Positions 23,221-36,536 of a DNA stretch of 64,000 bases are shown piece after piece. Positions within the stretch are counted from its first letter, which is position 1. Each line of letters opens with the position of its first letter. A program made the position numbers and the translations under genes. The notes beneath the pieces are model-generated. The model was not told the origin of the DNA and did not search any database. It saw only the letters and a list, made by a program, of their open reading frames with translations. This stretch comes from Limnanthes douglasii subsp. nivea (taxonomy: Eukaryota > Streptophyta > Magnoliopsida > Brassicales > Limnanthaceae). The DNA lies in contig JAUPFV010000004.1 of NCBI GenBank assembly GCA_036936605.1, positions 67,108,352 to 67,172,351 of the forward strand. The letters run 5' to 3'.

Positions 23221-25361
23221 TTTTATGGTTTTGGCTTAAACAAGTATTCTTTTCTTCATCGAATTTTTTTAATTCATTGAACAAATCATCAAGGAATATA
23301 GTTGTTAACAAAGGAAAAAAATCTTACCTTTCTTCAAAATCGATAGGCAATGTTGAGAGGCTAAAAGACTGTTCGAATGAGAGGTGAGATGCTTTTTGAT
23401 TTTGTAGAATTAGGATTAGGGTTCGGTGTGAAATCAAAATTAGTTTCGGGATAATGGTTCGAAAGATTGTAAATACTCATTCGTTTGAATATATGGTGTT
23501 TGGTGGAGTTGAGTGAAAAATGGTTAATCTCCTAATTTCGAGATGTCATCTCAGAAGCAGGTGCAGTTTGTCTGTTTTCTAAAAAATGCTGGATTTTTAT
23601 GGTTTTGGCTTAAACAAGTATTCTTTTCTTCATCGAATTTTTTTAATTCATTGAACAAATCATCAAGGAATATAGTTGTTAACAAAGGAAAAAAATCTTA
23701 CATTTCTTCAAAATCGATAGGCAATGTTGAGAGGCTAAAAGACTGTTCGAATGAGAGGTGAGATGCTTTTTGATTTTGTAGAATTAGGATTAGGGTTCGG
23801 TGTGAAATCAAAATTAGTTTCGGGATAATGGTTCGAAAGATTGTAAATACTCATTCGTTTGAATTTATAGTGTTTGGTGGAGTTGAGTGAAAGAATGGTT
23901 AATCTCCTAATTTCGAGATGTCATCTCAGAATCAGGTGCAGTTTTTCTGTTTTCTAAAAAATGCTGGATTTTTATGGTTTTGGCTTAAACAAGTACTCTT
24001 TTCTTCATCGAATTTTTGTAATTTATTAAACGAATCATCAAGGAATATAGTAGTTAAAAAAAGATGAAAAAATCTTACGTTTCTTCAAAATCGACAGGGA
24101 ATGTTGAGAGGCTGAGAGACTGTTCGAATGAGAGGTGAGGCGCTTTTCGATTTTGCCGAATTAGGATTAGGGTTCGGTGTAAAATCGAAATCAGTGTTGG
24201 GATTATGGTTCGAAAGATTGTAAATACTCATTCGTTTGAATATATGGTGTTTGGTGGAGTTGAGTGAAAAAATGGTTAATCTTCTAATTTCGAGATGTCA
24301 TCTCAGAATTAGGTGCAGTTTGTCTGTTTTCTATAAAAATGATGGATTTTTATGGTTTGGGCTTAAACAAGTATTCTTTTCTTCATCGAATTTTTGTAAT
24401 TTATTAAACGAATCATCAAGGAATATAGTAGTTAAAAAAATGAAAAAATGTTACCTTTCTTCAAAATCGATAGGAAATGTTGAGAGGCTGAGAGACTGTT
24501 CGAATGAGAGGTGAGATGCTTTTTGATTTTGTAGAATTAGGATTAGGGTTCAGTGTGAAATCGAAATCAATGTTGGGATTATGGTTCGAAAGAGTGTAAA
24601 TACTCATTCGTTTGAATATATGGTGTTTGGTGGCGTTGAGTGAAAGAAGGGTTAATGTCCTAATTTCGAGATGTCATCTTAGATACAGGTGCATTTTGTC
24701 TGTTTTTCTAAAAAATGGTGGATTTTTATGGTTTTGGCTTAAACAATAATTCTTTTCTTCATCGAATTTTTGTAATTCATTGAATGAATCATCAAGGAAT
24801 ATAGTTGTTAAAAAAGGAACAAAAATCTTACCTTTCTTCAAAATCGATAGGCAATGTTGAGAGGCTGTGAGACTGTTCGAATGAGAGGTGAGATGCTTTT
24901 TGATTATGTAGAATTAGTATTAGGGTTTGGTTTGAAATCAAAATCAGTGTTGGGATTATGGTTCGAAATATTGTAAATACTCATTCGTTTGAATGTATGG
25001 TGTTTGGTGGAGTTGAGTGAAAAAGGGTTAATCTCCTAATTTGAGATTTCATCTTGGAATCAAGTGCTTTTTGTGTTTTTTTCTAAAAAATGGTGGATTT
25101 GTATGGTTTTGGCTTAACCAAGAATTGTTTTCTTCATCGAATTTTTGTAATTTATTGAACGAATCATCCAGGAATATAGTTGTTGAAAGAAGAAAAAAAA
25201 TCTTACCTTTCTTTGTAATCGATAGGGAATGTTAAGAGGCTCAGATACTGTTTGAAATGAGAGGTGAGACACCTTTTGATTTTGTAGAATTAGGATTCGG
25301 GTTCGGTGTGAAATCGAAATCAGTATTGGGATTATGGTTCGAAAGTTTGTAAATACTAATT

Positions 25362-25510
25362 TGTTTAAATCTATGGTGTTTGGTGGAGCTGAGTGGAAGA
25401 AGGGTTAATCTCCTAATTTCGAGATGTCATCTCAGAATCAGGTGTATTTTGTTTGTTTTTCTAAAAATTGTGGATTTTTATGGTTCGAAAGATTGTAAAT
25501 ACTCATTCGT
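25362..25510. repeat. Truncated satellite unit (about 148 bp)
   Basis: GGATTTTTATGG is joined directly to TTCGAAAGATTGTAAATACT near 25477-25485. Normal units have about 228 bp between these points. Both parent sites contain TTATGGTT, so the junction is an 8-bp microhomology. Confidence 0.88.
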
Positions 25511-28500
25511 TTGAATCTATGGTGTTTGGTGGAATTGAGTGAAAGAAGGGTTAACCTCCTAATTTCGAGATGTCATCTTAGAATCACGTGCATTTTGTCT
25601 GTTTTTCTAAAAAATGTTGGATTTTTATGGTTTTGGCTTAAACAAGAATTCTTTTCTTCATCGAATTATTATAATTCATTGAACAAATCATCAAGGAATA
25701 TAGAAGTTAAAAAAAGTAAAAAAAATCTTACCTTTCTTTGTAATCGATAGGGAATGTTGAGAGGCTTAGATACTGTTTGAAATGAGAGGTGAGACACCTT
25801 TAGATTTTGTAGAATTAGGATTCGGGTTCGACGTGAAATCGAATCAGTATTGGGATTATGGTTCGAAAGATTGTAAATATTCATTCGTTTGAATCTATGG
25901 TGCTTGGTGGAGTTGAGTGAAAGAAGGGTTAATCTTCTAATTTCGAGATGTCATCTCAGAATCAGGTGCATTTTGTCTATTTTTCTAAAAATGGTGGATT
26001 TTTATGGTTTTGGCTTAAACAATAATTCTTTTCTTCATCGAATTTTTGTAATTCATTTAACGAATCATCAAGGAATATAGTAGTTACAAAAAGAAAAAAA
26101 TCTTACCTTTCTTCGAAATCGATAGGGAATGTTGAGAGGCTGTGAGACTGTTCGAATGAGAGGTGATACTCTATTTGATTTTTTAGAATTAGGATTAGGG
26201 TTCGGTGTGAAATCCAAATCAAGGATGAGATTATGGTTCGAAAGATTGTAAATACTCATTTGTTTGAATCTATGGTGTTTGGTGGAGTTGAGTGAAAGAA
26301 GGGTTAATCTCCTAATTTCGAGATGTCATCTCAGAATCAGGTGCATTTTGTCTGTTTTTCTAAAAAATGGGGGATTTTAATGGTTTTAGTTTACACAAGA
26401 ATTCTTTTCTTCATCGAATTTTTGTAATTCATTTAATGAATCATCATGTAATATAGTAGTTAAGAAAGGAAAACAAATCTTACCTTTCTTCGAAATCGAT
26501 AGGGAATGTTGAGAGGCTGTGAGACTGTTCGAATAAGAGGTGAGACGCTTTTTGATTTTGTAGAATTAGGATTAGGGTTCGGTGTGAAATCGAAATCAGT
26601 GTTGGGATTATGGTTGGAAAGAGTGTAAATACTCATTCGTTTGAATATATGGTGTTTGGTGGCGTTGAGTGAAAGAAGGGTTAATCTCCTAATTTCGAGA
26701 TGTCATCTGAGAATCAGGTGCAATTTGTTTGTTTTCTACAAATGCTGGATTTTTATGGTTTTGGCTTGAACAAGTATTCTTTTCTTCATCGATTTTTTGT
26801 AATTCATTGAACGAATCATCAAGGAATATTGTAGTTAAAAAAAAATCTTAAGTTTCTTCGAAATGGATAGGAATTCTTGAGAGGCTGAGAGAGTGTTCGA
26901 ATGAGAGGTGAGAGGCTTTTTGATTTTGTAGAATTAGGATTAGCATTCGGTGTGAAATCGAAATCAATGTTGGGATTATGGTTCGAAAGAGTGTAAATAC
27001 TCATTCGTTTGAATATATGGTGTTTGGTGGAGTTGAGTAAAAGAAGGGTTAATCTCCTAATTTCCGGATGTCATCTCAGAATGAGGTGCATTTTGTCTCT
27101 TGTACTAAAAATTGTGGATTTTTATGGTTTTGGCTAAAACAATAATTATTTTCTTCATTGATTTTTTTCCATTCATTGAAGGAATTATGAAGGAATATAA
27201 TAGTTAAAAAAAGAAAAAAAAATCTTACCTTTTTTCGAAATCGATAGGGAATGTGGAGAGGCTGGGAGACTAGTAGAATGAGAGGCGAGACACTTTTTGA
27301 TTTTGTAGAATTAGGATTAGGGTTCGGTGTGAAGTCCAAATCAGTGATGGGATTATAGTTCGAAATATTGTAAATACTCATTCGTTTGAATATATGGTGT
27401 TTGGTGGAGTTGAGTGAAAGAAGGGATAATCTCCTAATTTCGAGATGTCATCTCAAAATCAGGTGCATTTTGTCTGTTTTCTAAAAAATGGTGGATTTTT
27501 ATGGTTTTGGCTTAAACAAAAATTCTTTTCTTCATCGAATTTTTGTAATTCATTTAAGGAATCATCAAAGAATATAGTAGTTAAGAAAAGATGAAAAATC
27601 TTACCTTTCTTCGAAATCGATAGGGAATGTTGAGAGACTGAGAGACTCTTCGAATGCGAGGTGAGACGCTTTTTAATTTTGTAGAATTAGGATTACTGTT
27701 CGGTGTGAAATCAAAATCAGTGTTGGGATTATGGTTCGAAAGATTGTAAATACTCATTCGTTTGAATCTATGGTGCTTGGTGGAGTTGAGTGAAAGAAGG
27801 GTTAATCTTCTAATTTCGAGATGTCATCTCAGAATCAGGTGCATTTTGTCTATTTTTCTAAAAATTGTGGATTTTTATGGTTTTGGCTTAAACAATAATT
27901 CTTTTCTTCATCGAATTTTTGTAATTCATTTAACGAATCATCAAGGAATATAGTAGTTACAAAAAGAAAAAAATCTTACCTTTCTTCGAAATCGATAGGG
28001 AATGTTGAGAGGCTGGGAGACTATTCGAATGAGAGGTGAGACGCTTTTTGATTTTGTAGAATTAGGATTAGGGTTCGGTGTGAAATCCAAATCAAGGATA
28101 AGATTATGGTTCGAAAGATTGTAAATACTCATTTATTTGAATCTATGGTGTTTGGTGGAGTTGAGTGAAAGAAGGGTTAATCTCCTAATTTCGAGATGTC
28201 ATCTCAGAATCAGGTGCATTTTGTCTGTTTTTCTAAAAAATGGGGGATTTTAATGGTTTTAGTTTACACAAGAATTCTTTTCTTCATCGAATTTTTGCAA
28301 TTCATTTAATGAATCATCATGTAATATAGTAGTTAAGAAAGGAAAACAAATCTTACCTTTCTTCGAAATCGATAGGGAATGTTGAGAGGCTGTGAGACTG
28401 TTCGAATGAGAGGTGAGACGCTTTTTGATTTTGTAGAATTAGGATTAGGGTTCGGTGTGAAATCGAAATCAGTGTTGGGATTATGGTTGGAAAGATTGTA

Positions 28501-29804
28501 AATACTCATTCGTTTGAATATATGGTGTTTGGTGGAGCTGATTGGAAAAAGGGTTAATCTCCCAATTTCGAGATATCATCTCAGAATCAGGTGCATTTTG
28601 TTTGTTTTTCTAAAAATTGTGGATTTTTATGGTTTTGGCTTAAACAAGAATTCTTTTCTTTATCGAATTTTTGTAATTCATTTAACGAATCATCAAGGAA
28701 TATAGTAGTTAAGAAAAGAAAAAAAAATCTTACATTTCTTCGAAATCGATAGGGAATGTTGAAAGGCTGTGAGACTGTTCGAATGAGAGGTGAGACGCTT
28801 TTTGATTTTGTAGAATTAGGATTAGGGTTCGGTGTGAAATCCAAATCAAGGATGCGATTATGGTTCGAAAGATTGTAAATACTCATTTGTTTGAATCTAT
28901 GGTGTTTGGTGGAGTTGAGTGAAAGAAGGGTTAATCTCCTAATTTCGAGATGTCATCTCAGATCAGGTGCATTTTGTCCGTTTTACTAAAAAATGGTGGA
29001 TTTTTATGGGTTTGGCTTAAACAAGATTTCATTTCTTCATCGAATTTTTGTAACTCATTTAACGAATCATCAAGGAATATAGTAGTTAAAAAAAGATGAA
29101 AAAATCTCACCTTTCTTCGAAATCGATAGGGAATGTTGAGAGGCTGTGAGACTGTTCGAATGAGAGGTGATACTCTTTTTGATTTTGTAGAATTAGGATT
29201 AGGGTTCGGTGTGAAATCCAAATCAAGGATGAGATTAGGGTTCGAAAGATTGTAAATACTCATTTGTTTGAATCTATGTTGTTTGGTGGAGTTGTGTGAA
29301 AGAAGGGTTATTCTCCTAATTTGGAGAAGTCATCTCAGAATCAGGTGCATTTTGTCTGTTTTTCTAAAAAATGATGGATTTTTATGGTTTGGGCTTAAAC
29401 AAGTATTATTTTCTTCATCGAATTTTTGTAATTTATTAAACGAATCATCAAGGAATATAGTAGTTAAAAAAAGATGAAAAAATCTCACCTTTCTTCAAAA
29501 TCGATAGGGAATGTTGAGAGGCTAAGAGACTGTTCGAATGATAGGTGAGATGCTTTTTTAATTTGTAGAACTAGGATTAGGGTTCAGTGTGAAATAGAAA
29601 TCAATGTTGGGATTATGGTTCTAAAGAGTGTAAATACTCATTCGTTTGAATATATGGTGTTTGGTGGCGTTGAGTGAAAGAAGGGTTAATCTCCTAATTT
29701 CGAGATGTCATCTGAGAATCAGGTGCAGTTTGTTTGTTTTCTACAAATGCTGGATTTTTATGGTTTTGGCTTAAACAAGTATTCTTTTCTTCATCGATTT
29801 TTTG

Positions 29805-32800
29805 TAATTCATTGAACGAATCATCAAGGAATATTGTAGTTACAAAAAAAATCTTAAGTTTCTTCGAAATGGATATGAATTGTTGAGAGGCTGAGAGAGT
29901 GTTCGAATGAGAGGTGAGAGGCTTTTTGATTTTGTAGAATTAGGATTAGCATTCGGTGTGAAATCGAAATCAATGTTGGGATTATGGTTCGAAAGAGTGT
30001 AAATACTCATTCGTTTGAATATATGGTGTTTGGTGGAGTTGAGTGAAAGAAGGGTTAATCTCCTAATTTCAGGATGTCATCTCAGAATGAGGTGCATTTT
30101 GTCTCTTTTACTAAAAATTGTGGATTTTTATGGTTTTGGCTAAAACAATAATTATTTTCTTCATTGATTTTTTTCCATTCATTGAACGAATTATCAAGGA
30201 ATATAATAGTTAAAAAAAGAAAAAAAATCTTACCTTTTTCCGAAATCGATAGGGAATGTGGAGAGGCTGGGAGACTAGTAGAATGAGAAGCGAGACACTT
30301 TTTGATTTTGTAGAATTAGGATTAGGGTTCGGTGTGAAATCCAAATCAGTGATGGGATTATAGTTCGAAATATTGTAAATACTCATTCGTTTGAATATAT
30401 GGTGTTTGGTGGAGTTGAGTGAAAGAAGGGATAATCTCCTAATTTCGAGATGTCATCTCAAAATCAGGTGCATTTTGTCTGTTTTCTAAAAAATGGTGGA
30501 TTTTTATGGTTTTGGCTTAAACAAAAATTCTTTTCTTCATCGAATTTTTGTAATTCATTTAAGGAATCATCAAGGAATATAGTAGTTAAGAAAAGATGAA
30601 AAATCTTACCTTTCTTCGAAATCGATATGGAATGTTGAGAGGCTGAGAGACTCTTCGAATGAGAGGTGAGACGCTTTTTGATTTTGTAGAATTAGGATTA
30701 CTGTTCGGTGTGAAATCAAAATCAGTGTTGGGATTATGGTTCGAAAGATTGTAAATACTCATTTGTTTGAATCTATGGTGTTTGGTGGAGTTGAGTGAAA
30801 GAAGGGTTACTGTCCTAATTTCGAGATGTCATCTCAGAATCAGTTGAATTTTGTCTGGTTTTCTAAAAAATGATGGATTTTTATGGTTTTGGCTTAAACA
30901 AGAATACTTTTTTTCATCAAATTTTTGTAATTCTTTAAACGAATCATCAAGGAATATAGTAGTTAAAAAAGATAAAATAATATTACCTTTCTTCGAAATC
31001 GATAGAGAATGTTGAGAGGCTAGGAGACTGTTCGAATGAGACGTGAGACGCTTTTTGATTTTGTAGAATTAAGATTAGGGTTCGGTGTGAAATTGAAATC
31101 AATCTTGGGATTATGGTTCGAAAGATTGTAAATACTCATTCGTTTGAATCTACGGTGATTGGTGGAGTTGAGTGAAAGAAGGGTTAATCTACTAATTTCG
31201 AGATGTCATCTAAGAATCAGGTGCAGTTTGTCTGTTTTCTAAAAAATGGTAGATTTTTATAGTTTTTGCTTAAACAAGAATTCTTTTCTTCATCAAATTT
31301 TTGTAATTCATTGAACGAATCATCAAGGAATATAGTAGTTAAAAAAAATCTTAACTTTCTTCGAAATCGATAGGGAATGTTTAGAGGCTAAGAGACTGTT
31401 TAAAGGAGAGGTGAGACACCTTTTGATTTTGTAGAATTAGGATTAGGTTTCGGTGTGAAATTGAAATCAGTGTTGGGATTATGGTCGGAAATATTATAAA
31501 TACTCATTCGTTTGAATCTATGGTGTTTGGTGGAGCTGATTGGAAGAAGGGCTAATCTCCTAATTTCGAGATGTCATCTCAGAATCAGGTGCATTTTGTT
31601 TGTTTTTCTAAAAATTGTGGAATTTTATGGTTTTGGATTAAACAAGAATTCTTTTCTTCATCGAATTTTGGTAATTCATTTAACGAATCATCAAGGAATA
31701 TAGTAGTTAAAAAAAGAAAAAAAAATCTTACCTTTCTTGGAAATCGATAGGGAATGTTGAGAGGCTGGAAAACTGTTCGAATGAGACGTGAGACACTTTT
31801 TGATTTTGTAAAATTAGGATTAAGGTTCGTTGTGAAATCCAAATCAGTGATGGGATTATAGTTCGAAAGATTGTAAATACTCATTCGTTTGAATCTATGG
31901 TGTTTGGTGGAGTTGAGTGAAAGAAGGGATAATCTCCTGATTTCGAGATATCATATCAAAATCAGGTGCATTTTGTCTGTTTTCTAAAAAATGATGGATT
32001 TTTATGGTTTTGGCTTAAACAAGAATTCTTTTCTTCATCGAATTTTTGTAATTCATTGAACGAATCATCAAGGAATATTGTAGTTACAAAAAAAATCTTA
32101 AGTTTCTTCGAAATGGATATGAATTGTTGAGAGGCTGAGAGAGTGTTCGAATGAGAGGTGAGAGGCTTTTTGATTTTGTAGAATTAGGATTAGCATTCGG
32201 TGTGAAATCGAAATCAATGTTGGGATTATGGTTCGAAAGAGTGTAAATACTCATTCGTTTGAATATATGGTGTTTGGTGGAGTTGAGTGAAAGAAGGGTT
32301 AATCTCCTAATTTCAGGATGTCATCTCAGAATGAGGTGCATTTTGTCTCTTTTACTAAAAATTGTGGATTTTTATGGTTTTGGCTAAAACAATAATTATT
32401 TTCTTCATTGATTTTTTTCCATTCATTGAACGAATTATCAAGGAATATAATAGTTAAAAAAAGAAAAAAAATCTTACCTTTTTCCGAAATCGATAGGGAA
32501 TGTGGAGAGGCTGGGAGACTAGTAGAATGAGAAGCGAGACACTTTTTGATTTTGTAGAATTAGGATTAGGGTTCGGTGTGAAATCCAAATCAGTGATGGG
32601 ATTATAGTTCGAAATATTGTAAATACTCATTCGTTTGAATATATGGTGTTTGGTGGAGTTGAGTGAAAGAAGGGATAATCTCCTAATTTCGAGATGTCAT
32701 CTCAAAATCAGGTGCATTTTGTCTGTTTTCTAAAAAATGGTGGATTTTTATGGTTTTGGCTTAAACAAAAATTCTTTTCTTCATCGAATTTTTGTAATTC

Positions 32801-35800
32801 ATTTAAGGAATCATCAAGGAATATAGTAGTTAAGAAAAGATGAAAAATCTTACCTTTCTTCGAAATCGATATGGAATGTTGAGAGGCTGAGAGACTCTTC
32901 GAATGAGAGGTGAGACGCTTTTTGATTTTGTAGAATTAGGATTACTGTTCGGTGTGAAATCAAAATCAGTGTTGGGATTATGGTTCGAAAGATTGTAAAT
33001 ACTCATTTGTTTGAATCTATGGTGTTTGGTGGAGTTGAGTGAAAGAAGGGTTACTGTCCTAATTTCGAGATGTCATCTCAGAATCAGTTGAATTTTGTCT
33101 GGTTTTCTAAAAAATGATGGATTTTTATGGTTTTGGCTTAAACAAGAATACTTTTTTTCATCAAATTTTTGTAATTCTTTAAACGAATCATCAAGGAATA
33201 TAGTAGTTAAAAAAGATAAAATAATATTACCTTTCTTCGAAATCGATAGAGAATGTTGAGAGGCTAGGAGACTGTTCGAATGAGATGTGAGACGCTTTTT
33301 GATTTTGTAGAATTAAGATTAGGGTTCGGTGTGAAATTGAAATCAATCTTGGGATTATGGTTCGAAAGATTGTAAATACTCATTCGTTTGAATCTACGGT
33401 GATTGGTGGAGTTGAGTGAAAGAAGGGTTAATCTACTAATTTCGAGATGTCATCTAAGAATCAGGTGCAGTTTGTCTGTTTTCTAAAAAATGGTAGATTT
33501 TTATAGTTTTTGCTTAAACAAGAATTCTTTTCTTCATCAAATTTTTGTAATTCATTGAACGAATCATCAAGGAATATAGTAGTTAAAAAAAATCTTAACT
33601 TTCTTCGAAATCGATAGGGAATGTTTAGAGGCTAAGAGACTGTTTAAAGGAGAGGTGAGACACCTTTTGATTTTGTAGAATTAGGATTAGGTTTCGGTGT
33701 GAAATTGAAATCAGTGTTGGGATTATGGTCGGAAATATTATAAATACTCATTCGTTTGAATCTATGGTGTTTGGTGGAGCTGATTGGAAGAAGGGCTAAT
33801 CTCCTAATTTCGAGATGTCATCTCAGAATCAGGTGCATTTTGTTTGTTTTTCTAAAAATTGTGGAATTTTATGGTTTTGGATTAAACAAGAATTCTTTTC
33901 TTCATCGAATTTTGGTAATTCATTTAACGAATCATCAAGGAATATAGTAGTTAAAAAAAGAAAAAAAAATCTTACCTTTCTTGGAAATCGATAGGGAATG
34001 TTGAGAGGCTGGAAAACTGTTCGAATGAGACGTGAGACACTTTTTGATTTTGTAAAATTAGGATTAAGGTTCGTTGTGAAATCCAAATCAGTGATGGGAT
34101 TATAGTTCGAAAGATTGTAAATACTCATTCGTTTGAATCTATGGTGTTTGGTGGAGTTGAGTGAAAGAAGGGATAATCTCCTGATTTCGAGATATCATAT
34201 CAAAATCAGGTGCATTTTGTCTGTTTTCTAAAAAATGATGGATTTTTATGGTTTTGGCTTAAACAAGAATTCTTTTCTTCATCGAATTTTTGTAATTCAT
34301 TGAACGAATCATCAAGGAATATTGTAGTTACAAAAAAAATCTTAAGTTTCTTCGAAATGGATATGAATTGTTGAGAGGCTGAGAGAGTGTTCGAATGAGA
34401 GGTGAGAGGCTTTTTGATTTTGTAGAATTAGGATTAGCATTCGGTGTGAAATCGAAATCAATGTTGGGATTATGGTTCGAAAGAGTGTAAATACTCATTC
34501 GTTTGAATATATGGTGTTTGGTGGAGTTGAGTGAAAGAAGGGTTAATCTCCTAATTTCAGGATGTCATCTCAGAATGAGGTGCATTTTGTCTCTTTTACT
34601 AAAAATTGTGGATTTTTATGGTTTTGGCTAAAACAATAATTATTTTCTTCATTGATTTTTTTCCATTCATTGAACGAATTATCAAGGAATATAATAGTTA
34701 AAAAAAGAAAAAAAATCTTACCTTTTTCCGAAATCGATAGGGAATGTGGAGAGGCTGGGAGACTAGTAGAATGAGAAGCGAGACACTTTTTGATTTTGTA
34801 GAATTAGGATTAGGGTTCGGTGTGAAATCCAAATCAGTGATGGGATTATAGTTCGAAATATTGTAAATACTCATTCGTTTGAATATATGGTGTTTGGTGG
34901 AGTTGAGTGAAAGAAGGGATAATCTCCTAATTTCGAGATGTCATCTCAAAATCAGGTGCATTTTGTCTGTTTTCTAAAAAATGGTGGATTTTTATGGTTT
35001 TGGCTTAAACAAAAATTCTTTTCTTCATCGAATTTTTGTAATTCATTTAAGGAATCATCAAGGAATATAGTAGTTAAGAAAAGATGAAAAATCTTACCTT
35101 TCTTCGAAATCGATATGGAATGTTGAGAGGCTGAGAGACTCTTCGAATGAGAGGTGAGACGCTTTTTGATTTTGTAGAATTAGGATTACTGTTCGGTGTG
35201 AAATCAAAATCAGTGTTGGGATTATGGTTCGAAAGATTGTAAATACTCATTTGTTTGAATCTATGGTGTTTGGTGGAGTTGAGTGAAAGAAGGGTTACTG
35301 TCCTAATTTCGAGATGTCATCTCAGAATCAGTTGAATTTTGTCTGGTTTTCTAAAAAATGATGGATTTTTATGGTTTTGGCTTAAACAAGAATACTTTTT
35401 TTCATCAAATTTTTGTAATTCTTTAAACGAATCATCAAGGAATATAGTAGTTAAAAAAGATAAAATAATATTACCTTTCTTCGAAATCGATAGAGAATGT
35501 TGAGAGGCTAGGAGACTGTTCGAATGAGACGTGAGACGCTTTTTGATTTTGTAGAATTAAGATTAGGGTTCGGTGTGAAATTGAAATCAATCTTGGGATT
35601 ATGGTTCGAAAGATTGTAAATACTCATTCGTTTGAATCTACGGTGATTGGTGGAGTTGAGTGAAAGAAGGGTTAATCTACTAATTTCGAGATGTCATCTA
35701 AGAATCAGGTGCAGTTTGTCTGTTTTCTAAAAAATGGTAGATTTTTATAGTTTTTGCTTAAACAAGAATTCTTTTCTTCATCAAATTTTTGTAATTCATT

Positions 35801-36536
35801 GAACGAATCATCAAGGAATATAGTAGTTAAAAAAAATCTTAACTTTCTTCGAAATCGATAGGGAATGTTTAGAGGCTAAGAGACTGTTTAAAGGAGAGGT
35901 GAGACACCTTTTGATTTTGTAGAATTAGGATTAGGTTTCGGTGTGAAATTGAAATCAGTGTTGGGATTATGGTCGGAAATATTATAAATACTCATTCGTT
36001 TGAATCTATGGTGTTTGGTGGAGCTGATTGGAAGAAGGGCTAATCTCCTAATTTCGAGATGTCATCTCAGAATCAGGTGCATTTTGTTTGTTTTTCTAAA
36101 AATTGTGGAATTTTATGGTTTTGGATTAAACAAGAATTCTTTTCTTCATCGAATTTTGGTAATTCATTTAACGAATCATCAAGGAATATAGTAGTTAAAA
36201 AAAGAAAAAAAAATCTTACCTTTCTTGGAAATCGATAGGGAATGTTGAGAGGCTGGAAAACTGTTCGAATGAGACGTGAGACACTTTTTGATTTTGTAAA
36301 ATTAGGATTAAGGTTCGTTGTGAAATCCAAATCAGTGATGGGATTATAGTTCGAAAGATTGTAAATACTCATTCGTTTGAATCTATGGTGTTTGGTGGAG
36401 TTGAGTGAAAGAAGGGATAATCTCCTGATTTCGAGATATCATATCAAAATCAGGTGCATTTTGTCTGTTTTCTAAAAAATGATGGATTTTTATGGTTTTG
36501 GCTTAAACAAGAATTCTTTTCTTCATCGAATTTTTG
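29805..36536. repeat. 2244-bp higher-order repeat, three tandem copies
   Basis: Six satellite units form a 2244-bp block repeated exactly three times: about 29805-32048, 32049-34292 and 34293-36536. Rare markers recur at exactly 2244-bp steps, for example GGAATATTGTAGTTAC at 29828, 32072 and 34316. The copies are nearly identical; one difference I found is T at 33286 where the other two have C (31042, 35530). Adjacent units inside a block differ much more, so the block was amplified recently as a whole. Confidence 0.93.
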
